Positions 6,483 through 12,121 of a DNA stretch of 29,131 nucleotides are shown here, piece after piece. The notes under the pieces were generated by a model. The model was not told the DNA's origin. It did no database searches and saw only the letters and a program-made list of their open reading frames with translations. The stretch is taken from contig CAZSFD010000064.1 in NCBI GenBank assembly GCA_964606085.1, positions 1 to 29,131 on the forward strand. The letters are read 5' to 3'. Each line of letters opens with the position of its first letter. Positions within the stretch are counted from its first letter, which is position 1. The position numbers were made by a program, and so were the translations under genes. This DNA is from CAIQJJ01 sp964606085. GTDB taxonomy: Bacteria; Chloroflexota; Anaerolineae; Anaerolineales; UBA4823.

Positions 6483-8510
6483 TTATTGAGGTTTCAGCAG
6501 ATACAGGCGCAGCGTGTCGTAGTGAAAGACCAGCGGCAGGCCCTGATAGTCGCTCTGGTTTTCGCAGCCATCGCACAGCACCGCGCAGGGCGTAAAATCG
6601 GGCCGGGCAAGCTGCTCTGAAGGCCCAGAAACGAACCATTCGATTTGCAGGTCATCACGCGGCGCGCCGAGCAGCACCCACAGCGGGTATTCGACGGCCA
6701 TATTGGTCATGTTCAGGCCCAGCCTGAAGCAGCGCGCGTCTTTCAGGTAATTGGCGATCTCGTGATAGGGGTAATTGAGGTAAGTGGCGTTGGCAAAGTA
6801 CAGTTCGTCGCGGCTGGCCTGCAAAATGCTCAGTGGGTAGGAACGCTCCGAAGTGGGGACCAGCGGGCGTGAGTCAATCGAAAACAACCAGGGTAACGTC
6901 CACAGCATCAGCAGCACGCCCAGCATCCAGGCAGCGCGGCGGGTGAGAACGACGGAGAGGATGCACGCCAGCAGCGGGGAAATCAGCACGAAAAACGGTT
7001 GGTGATAGCGACTGCCAAACACCTGCCACTTGAACACGGCGCTGAACAGGACCAAACCGGCGCTCGCCAGGAAGCCATACAACCCAATCACCCCGTCCAG
7101 GCGCTTCCGGGCCAACACGCCCGCCCCCAGGCACCAGGCGAATAACAGCGCGTGCAGCAAATTGCCAGCGATATTTTCCTCCGTGCGCACGCTCATCCAC
7201 GGGTAGGGGCCGATGGCGGTGGTGCGCGGGTCTTCTACATCGAGGCCGAGCCAGGCATGGATTTGCACCACGCTGTTGTAGAGCAGGCGGTTGGCGCGGC
7301 CCCACGGCGTGCCGGTGTGCAGGGCGGCGTTGCGGATCAGGTTGGAAGCGATGCCCGCCGGGGTGAGCAGTTCGTTCGAGTGGATGGTGAGCCGCCGCTC
7401 ATCGCCGAGCGGGTTGCCATAGACCGAAGCGTTGCGCAGCCAGTGACCGGCGTTCAGCCCGCAAACCAGCACGGCGGCGATGCCGCCCCACAACAGCATT
7501 TTTCTGAACCCCCCGCGCCGCCACAACAGCCAACCCACCCACACGCCAAACGGCAGCACAAACACCGCCGCCGTCGGCTTGGTCAGCAGCGCCAGCCCCG
7601 CCCCCAGGCTGATCAAAGCCAGGTGGTATGGCGAAATTAATTTCGCCGTACGCTGCCAGGCCAGTGCTTCAGCCGCGGTACAGATCACCCACAACGCCGC
7701 TACCAAATCGGTCATTGTGCTGGAGGCCTGCACGATGCTCATGGGGATGGCCGCCGCGGCCACCGCTGCCAGCGCCTGGCCGCGCCGGTCAGCGCCCAAC
7801 AGCGCCGCCACCCACGAGGCGATGATGATGCTGCCCAGAAAGCTCAGCCAGGCAGCGAAGTTCGCCAGGCGGTCGGAGCCAGCCAGGACGTAGAAGTGCA
7901 GCACAATCATCTCTGCGCCGGGGGTGAGGACGTTTTGCACTTCGACCCCGGTAGCGTAGTGACGCACGGCGCGTTCCTGCGCCCAGTGGGCCACGCGCGG
8001 CGAGTGGTAGTTCATCGAGTCGAAGGTTTGCGTGGGGGCCACCCAGGCCACCAGGGCGGTGATGGCGAGGATGGCGGCCACGCTGACCAGCAGGGCGCGG
8101 CTGCCCCAGTCCAGCGCCGGTTGAGACGCTTCGAACCCCAGGACATTGGTTTCGACAGGCTCGGTTTCGACAGGCTCAACCGGCGGCGAATGGCGGGTGC
8201 GCCAGGCCAGCCAGCCTGTGCAGGCCAGCAGCGGCAGCCCCCAGGCCAGCGCCAGCCCCCCAACCGTGATGCCGCGCCCCAGGCTGAGCAGTTCGGTGGC
8301 GATCACCAGGTAGGCGCCCCAAAGCAACGCCGCCCGCGTGAAACCATGACGCCAATCGGTGCCGGAGAAAAAACAACGCAACGTCGCGAAGTCGCCAATG
8401 TGCCAGGGGTTTCTTTGCGCATTTGCGCCTTCGCGGCTTTGCGTTAAATGTTGAACAACTACCCATATCGCCATGAAAGCCAGAATTGGCAGCAGTGCCA
8501 ACAACATCAT
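6483..8510 (-). CDS. GT-C-type membrane glycosyltransferase-like protein
   Basis: This 675-residue protein has about a dozen hydrophobic segments and the layout of GT-C (ArnT/PMT-like) glycosyltransferases, which move sugars from polyprenyl-phosphate donors on the outer face of the membrane. The first long outer loop has TFDSMNYHSPRVAHW (Asp164, His169), matching the acidic catalytic loop of such enzymes. The C-terminal 130 residues form a soluble domain (CFRLGLNMTNMAVEYPLW). The ATG overlaps the response-regulator stop (ATGA), so the two are co-translated. Three repeat sequences are translated in frame: TQSREGANAQRN (23-34), PVEPVETEPVET (110-121) and AKLISPY (copy 2 of the palindromic element). 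Acceptor and sugar cannot be told. Confidence 0.8.
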   Translation of the reverse strand: MMLLALLPILAFMAIWVVVQHLTQSREGANAQRNPWHIGDFATLRCFFSGTDWRHGFTRAALLWGAYLVIATELLSLGRGITVGGLALAWGLPLLACTGWLAWRTRHSPPVEPVETEPVETNVLGFEASQPALDWGSRALLVSVAAILAITALVAWVAPTQTFDSMNYHSPRVAHWAQERAVRHYATGVEVQNVLTPGAEMIVLHFYVLAGSDRLANFAAWLSFLGSIIIASWVAALLGADRRGQALAAVAAAAIPMSIVQASSTMTDLVAALWVICTAAEALAWQRTAKLISPYHLALISLGAGLALLTKPTAAVFVLPFGVWVGWLLWRRGGFRKMLLWGGIAAVLVCGLNAGHWLRNASVYGNPLGDERRLTIHSNELLTPAGIASNLIRNAALHTGTPWGRANRLLYNSVVQIHAWLGLDVEDPRTTAIGPYPWMSVRTEENIAGNLLHALLFAWCLGAGVLARKRLDGVIGLYGFLASAGLVLFSAVFKWQVFGSRYHQPFFVLISPLLACILSVVLTRRAAWMLGVLLMLWTLPWLFSIDSRPLVPTSERSYPLSILQASRDELYFANATYLNYPYHEIANYLKDARCFRLGLNMTNMAVEYPLWVLLGAPRDDLQIEWFVSGPSEQLARPDFTPCAVLCDGCENQSDYQGLPLVFHYDTLRLYLLKPQ
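7626..7651. repeat. Palindromic element, copy 2 (inside the GT-C gene)
   Basis: The core at 7630-7647, GGCGAAATTAATTTCGCC, is a perfect 18-bp palindrome. It matches the element at 401-426 at 23 of 26 positions, and is translated on the minus strand as AKLISPY. Confidence 0.7.
8148..8177. repeat. Two tandem copies of a 15-base dispersed-type repeat
   Basis: GGTTTCGACAGGCTC occurs twice back to back. On the coding (minus) strand it reads GAGCCTGTCGAAACC, like the 'GAGCCTGTCGAA' short repeats seen in many bacterial genomes. It encodes the PVEPVETEPVET stretch of the GT-C protein, in a loop between membrane segments. Confidence 0.7.
8413..8447. repeat. Degenerate 'GCAAAG' dispersed-type repeat inside a gene
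   Basis: The minus strand reads ACGCAAAG-CCGCGAAG-GCGCAAAT-GCGCAAAG, four degenerate 8-base units. Similar 'ACGCAAAGGCGCAAAG' repeats are common between genes in some bacteria. Here it encodes TQSREGANAQRN just after the first membrane segment of the GT-C protein. Confidence 0.6.
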
Positions 8511-9163
8511 GCCAGCCCCATTTCGCGCGCTTTCAGGGCGGCCTGGGTGCGGTCGGAGACGCCGAGTTTGTTGAGGATGCTGGTGACGTGGTTTTTGACC
8601 GTGCCTTCGGCGATCACCAATTGTTCGGCGATCTGGCGGTTGCTGCTCCCCTGAGCGATCAGGCGCAGAATTTCTTTTTCGCGCTCGGAGAGTGGGTCGG
8701 GCAATGGGTCGGGGCGGGTGGGCGTGAGGTTGGCCATGCGGCTGAACTCGGCCACCACTTTGGCGGCCACCGAAGGCTGCAAGAACGACTCGCCGCGCGC
8801 CGCCGCCCGCACGGCCTCGAACAGCTTCTCGGAGGCGGTATCTTTGAGCAGGTAGCCGGCCGCCCCAGCCCGCAGCGCCTCGAAGACGTATTCGTCGTCG
8901 TCGAAGGTGGTGAGGACGATGACGCGCATGGCGGGGTGGGCGGCGCGCAGGCGGCGGGTGGCCGCCACGCCGTCGAGGATGGGCATGCGCACGTCCATCA
9001 GGATCACGTCGGGGTGCAGCGTGGCAGCCAGGCGCAGCGCTTCTTCGCCGTTGGCCGCCTCGCCGATCACGTCGAAGCCGGGTTGCACCGAGAGCAGTGT
9101 GCGCAATCCCTCGCGGAAGAGCGCCTGATCGTCAACCAACAGAATATGGATGGGGTTGCTCAT
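8507..9163 (-). CDS. NarL/FixJ-family response regulator
   Basis: A 218-residue two-domain regulator. The receiver domain (about 4-120) has the acidic pair Asp11/Asp12, phospho-acceptor Asp57 (VILMDVRMP), Thr in VLTTFDD and Lys in YLLKDTASEK. The C-terminal LuxR-type helix-turn-helix (about 150-213) reads PLSEREKEILRLIAQGSSNRQIAEQL..GTVKNHVTSILNKLGV. The ATG at 9163 is chosen because it overlaps the esterase stop (ATGA) and has AGGAG four bases upstream, inside the end of the esterase gene; earlier in-frame starts lie in that gene. It has no histidine kinase beside it. The only kinase in the window, at 15123-16358, is the right type (HisKA_3) and itself lacks a regulator, so they may be a split pair. 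Confidence 0.93.
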   Translation of the reverse strand: MSNPIHILLVDDQALFREGLRTLLSVQPGFDVIGEAANGEEALRLAATLHPDVILMDVRMPILDGVAATRRLRAAHPAMRVIVLTTFDDDEYVFEALRAGAAGYLLKDTASEKLFEAVRAAARGESFLQPSVAAKVVAEFSRMANLTPTRPDPLPDPLSEREKEILRLIAQGSSNRQIAEQLVIAEGTVKNHVTSILNKLGVSDRTQAALKAREMGLA

Positions 9164-10065
9164 GCTTCTCCTGGGGAGGTGGTGGCCGCCTGAATGAACG
9201 CACCGATAGCGTTGATCGCCTGGCGTGCTTCGGGCAGAAATGGAACGAAGGCCTGCCAGACGTGCCACATGCGCGGCCAGATGGATAGCTCGACGCGTAC
9301 ACCAGCGGCACGCGCTTTTTCGGCCAGGCGCACGGCATCGCTGAGCAAAATTTCATCTGCGCCAACCTGGATGAGCAGCGGGGGCAGACCATCCAGGCGG
9401 GCATAAAGCGGCGAGATCAAGGGGTGGCGCGGGTCGCTTGCGCCGATGTAGTGGCGGGCCATGGTGGTGAGAAAGGCCAGTGTAATCACGGGGTCTGCCT
9501 GGGTGGTCAGGGTTTCACCGGTGAGGGCCAGATCGGTTACGGGAGAGAGGCAGATGGCAGCCGCCGGCAGGGGGTCGCCGTTTTCGCGCAGGGCCAGCAG
9601 GGTGGCAAGGGTGAGGTTGCCCCCGGCCGAATCGCCGGCGATGACGATCTGCGGCGGCGGGGTGCCTGTTTGCAGCAGCCAGCGGTAGGCCGCCAGGCAG
9701 TCGTCCAAGGCGGCGGGAAAGGGGTGTTCGGGCGCCAGGCGGTAATCGAGAGCAAGTGCGCGGCTTTTGGCCGCCTGGCTCAGGTGTGCTGCCATGCCCA
9801 GCCCGCTGTTGTTCCAACCCAACACCCAGGCGCCACCGTGAAGGTAGAGGATCACGGGCTGCGTGATAGCCGGTGATGGGCTGATCCATTGGGCGGCAAA
9901 GCCCTCGGCATGGGCGGGATGCAGGCTGGCCCGGTGCGGCAGGTAGGGCTTGTGTGGCCCAAACGACATCGCCTTGCGCAGTTCGGCAATGTCAGTGATG
10001 GCCAGGGTTTTCTGCACGGTGGCCCGGATGATGGCGCGGAAGATGTAGCTTTGCAGGCTGGGCAT
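9160..10065 (-). CDS. Alpha/beta-hydrolase, HSL-family esterase
   Basis: The 301 residues show the marks of the hormone-sensitive-lipase (family IV) esterases: oxyanion-hole motif LYLHGGAWVLG, the DYRLAPEHPFPAALDD block, nucleophile elbow GDSAGGN, acid residue in VGADEILLSD and catalytic His in MWHVWQ. Such enzymes hydrolyse short acyl or acetyl esters. No signal peptide is seen, so it is probably cytoplasmic. Next to a GH12 glucanase, deacetylation of imported oligosaccharides is a reasonable guess but not shown. It starts 17 bases after the GH12 gene without a clear Shine-Dalgarno sequence and overlaps the response regulator by four bases. Confidence 0.9.
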   Translation of the reverse strand: MPSLQSYIFRAIIRATVQKTLAITDIAELRKAMSFGPHKPYLPHRASLHPAHAEGFAAQWISPSPAITQPVILYLHGGAWVLGWNNSGLGMAAHLSQAAKSRALALDYRLAPEHPFPAALDDCLAAYRWLLQTGTPPPQIVIAGDSAGGNLTLATLLALRENGDPLPAAAICLSPVTDLALTGETLTTQADPVITLAFLTTMARHYIGASDPRHPLISPLYARLDGLPPLLIQVGADEILLSDAVRLAEKARAAGVRVELSIWPRMWHVWQAFVPFLPEARQAINAIGAFIQAATTSPGEA

Positions 10066-10082
10066 GGGTGGGTTTGTCGTTG

Positions 10083-10970
10083 TTATTGCTTCGGCTGGAT
10101 GCTGACGGAGAAGTAATGGAGCAGGGTTTCGCCGGTGCCGCGGGTGATTTCGTTGCCGAGTTCAAACGAGGCCAGGTATTCTTCGCCGGTGATGATTTCT
10201 TTGGTTTTCAAATAGTCGAGAAAATCGGCCACTTCGAGGGTGCGGGCGCCCATTTGCGGTTCGGTGGGGTCGAAGGCGATGTACGTCCAGCCGTCGCCCC
10301 AGTTGTAGCCGACTGAGAAGTTGTATTTCACGCCGCCGATGGTGACGCGTTCCACAAATTGACCGCCAGACCGTAATCCGCCATACGAGTCGAGCCAGAT
10401 CATCACCTCGTGGGTGATCGGCGGGACGCCCCAGGTGTCGGGGTTGTCGCTGTCGGTCAGCCAGGCTTCGAAGGCGATGTTGCCGCCGCCGGTGTGGGTG
10501 GAGGTGATGTCGTAGGTCATCGTGGCCGATTCGACCAGGTTGACTTTGAGCGGCAGTGCCGGGGATGTGCTGGGGCCGCCGGGTTTTTGCCCGAACATGA
10601 TCTCCGGGTAGGCTTTGACGCTGCCGCCGGAGTCGAGCCAATCCCACGTCCAGCGGGCCATCACGCCGCCGCCTTCGAGCGCTTCGATGCCGATGCACTG
10701 CGACCAGCCGGTCAGTTCGCCTTTGCCCCAGGTGTTGTTTTGCACCTGGTATTCGCCGGCGTTGATCAAGGCCCAATCGTCACAGGTGAGGGCGATGGCG
10801 CTGGCGGGGGCTGGCGTGGGCGTGGCGGTGGGGAGTGGTGTTGCGGTGGGGGCGGGGGTGGCCGTTGGCGCCGGGGTGAGGGTGGGTCCGAACGGCTGCC
10901 CCGGCCCGCAGGCAGAGAGAAGGAAGATGCAGATGAGGAGGACGAGAGCGGAGTAGAGTTTAGTTTTCAT
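10083..10970 (-). CDS. GH12-family endo-glucanase-like lipoprotein
   Basis: The start at 10970 gives a clean lipoprotein signal (MKTKLYSALVLLICIFLLSAC, lipidated Cys21); a longer frame to 11099 lacks this. Residues about 29-56 are a (Pro-Thr-Ala)-repeat tether. The rest (about 60-295) matches glycoside hydrolase family 12, a beta-jelly roll with retaining mechanism: VQNNTWG near the start, MTYDITST, nucleophile Glu188 in HEVMIWL, the GYNWGDGWTYIAF strand, and acid/base Glu274 in FELGNEITRGTG. Family 12 enzymes cut beta-1,4-glucan, mixed-linkage glucan or xyloglucan. It should sit lipid-anchored on the cell surface. It is the first gene of a five-gene operon with an esterase, response regulator, GT-C protein and URO-D-like protein. 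Confidence 0.85.
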   Translation of the reverse strand: MKTKLYSALVLLICIFLLSACGPGQPFGPTLTPAPTATPAPTATPLPTATPTPAPASAIALTCDDWALINAGEYQVQNNTWGKGELTGWSQCIGIEALEGGGVMARWTWDWLDSGGSVKAYPEIMFGQKPGGPSTSPALPLKVNLVESATMTYDITSTHTGGGNIAFEAWLTDSDNPDTWGVPPITHEVMIWLDSYGGLRSGGQFVERVTIGGVKYNFSVGYNWGDGWTYIAFDPTEPQMGARTLEVADFLDYLKTKEIITGEEYLASFELGNEITRGTGETLLHYFSVSIQPKQ

Positions 10971-11198
10971 GGGCGTCTTTCTTGGGTTTGAGAATATGTT
11001 TTGTAAGATCGCGCAGCGGCGACCCTTCGTTGCTTGACAGGACATGATCGGGCTTACGGCCTTTGTCAGTTTGCGATGCCGGGCGTTCGCCCCGCGCATT
11101 CAATGGATGAAAATTTAGGTAGGGGGGAGTTATTTTCAAAGCAGGCATTCTTTCGGGCTGGTCGCTGCCAACGGATGCTCAGAGCGGATTGAGTGGAT

Positions 11199-11257
11199 GT
11201 GGATGCGATCTGGCGGTTCAGGCGCTCTTTGAAGTTCAATACAAAAGACGGTAGCAT
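11199..11257 (-). pseudogene. Remnant resembling the 3' end of the type IIG restriction gene
   Basis: Bases 11199-11230 match 12200-12231, inside the restriction gene, at 30 of 32 positions and in the same orientation. Translated, it gives KERLNRQIAST against KERLNRQIEST. Beyond this core the similarity ends. It looks like a relic of another copy or an earlier allele of the C-terminal helical domain. Confidence 0.6.
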
Positions 11258-11305
11258 TTTGGATGGTTTTGTACTATAATTTTTTATAAGACGCTATCAA
11301 GTCCG

Positions 11306-11326
11306 AAAACCGTGATGATGTCACGG
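11306..11326 (-). terminator. Possible terminator of the restriction-DUF3800 operon
   Basis: On the minus strand CCGTGA-CATCA-TCACGG (11326-11310) forms a 6-bp stem with a 5-base loop, followed by TTTT. It lies about 45 bases after the DUF3800 stop. Between them CCCTT...AAGGG and GCCC...GGGC can also pair, so the whole 11310-11362 stretch may be structured. Confidence 0.5.
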
Positions 11327-11371
11327 AAACCCTTACAGGGTAGCCCGCAAGGGCGTAGGGCTTGAGGCGTT

Positions 11372-12121
11372 TTATTTTTGAGCGGGGGTGCGAAAGTGAA
11401 AATGCCAGATGGAGAAATGCCGAAAACTGCGCGGAGTAGGTTGTTGTAGATTTACCAACCCTGCTTTGCGCGCAATCATCTCAGCCAAAAGGATTTTGGC
11501 TTTCTTGGCGTTGGTACGCGTATGCGCGCCGTTCATTTCGTACCCGATGGCGCCCATCAAAATATCGGCAACTTGAATAAAGTCGCTATCTTTAGAATTC
11601 AAACCCTGGATATTTCGGATGGGTTGGTTGCTCAAGCCATATTTCTTTTTTAGCCCGTTATTGAGAATGGCGCAAAGCGTGGATAGCTTGTATTTGGATG
11701 TTGTGCGTTGATCGAGGTGGATAATGCACTGATCCATTGGGGTAAGGTAAGCGCCGAAGCTGTGCAGTAGAAACTGATACATCAATTTATAAAAGCCGAG
11801 TTCGCTATCGTTTTTGTTATAGCGTCTGTGGTCTACTTCTTGGGTGTCAATCACAATCGCCTTGAAGTGAAATGAACGGTTAAGGCTGAAATATAAATCC
11901 ATCAGGGCGAAATACTCGTTGATTTTTTGGTCAGAGACCTTCGTCCATTTGAGTTCAGCCCACATCTGATTGCTTTGGCGATACAACAGCATGGCTTTCT
12001 GGAAGGCCTCTTCGTGTTCTCGCAAGGTGATTAGCCCGCCAAGAACCATGTAGCGGTCGGCGGTCTGACGGCTTTCGTCACAGTAAATGTGGAGAAATCG
12101 CCCAGGGGGCGATGTGTTCAT
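11372..12121 (-). CDS. DUF3800-domain protein coupled to a restriction enzyme
   Basis: This 249-residue protein opens with FLHIYCDESRQTADRYMVLGG, the N-terminal 'YxDES' hallmark of DUF3800. Further family-like blocks are ELKWTKVSDQKINEYFALMD, the CIIHLDQRTT strand and the C-terminal NSKDSDFIQVADILMGAIGYEMNG. The acidic residues (Asp14, Glu15, the Asp of HLDQR, the Asp pair in SDFIQVAD) fit an RNase-H-like nuclease centre; that role is an inference. The ATG overlaps the stop of the type IIG gene (ATGA), so its translation is tied to the restriction enzyme. GC content is about 40% in sampled stretches, against about 60% in neighbouring genes, suggesting horizontal origin. A defence accessory role is plausible and unproven. 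Confidence 0.8.
   Translation of the reverse strand: MNTSPPGRFLHIYCDESRQTADRYMVLGGLITLREHEEAFQKAMLLYRQSNQMWAELKWTKVSDQKINEYFALMDLYFSLNRSFHFKAIVIDTQEVDHRRYNKNDSELGFYKLMYQFLLHSFGAYLTPMDQCIIHLDQRTTSKYKLSTLCAILNNGLKKKYGLSNQPIRNIQGLNSKDSDFIQVADILMGAIGYEMNGAHTRTNAKKAKILLAEMIARKAGLVNLQQPTPRSFRHFSIWHFHFRTPAQK

Larger units (their letters stand above)
10971..11371. other. 401-base intergenic region between the GH12 gene and the DUF3800 gene
   Basis: No convincing gene. It holds a short copy of the restriction-gene 3' end (11199-11230), a perfect GGGCG-TT-CGCCC palindrome (11091-11102), an AT-rich stretch (about 11270-11290) and a hairpin-rich stretch at 11310-11362. The GH12 promoter must lie here, but no clear -35/-10 pair was found. 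Short frames here are judged non-coding. Confidence 0.6.

Noticed and set aside
10971..11257. Small minus-strand frames upstream of the GH12 gene
   Set aside because: No ribosome-binding site or family resemblance, apart from the short restriction-gene relic.
11301..11362. Possible riboswitch or CRISPR-like unit
   Set aside because: It has several short stems, but no match to riboswitch consensus sequences I know and no repeated spacer structure; a terminator is the simpler reading.
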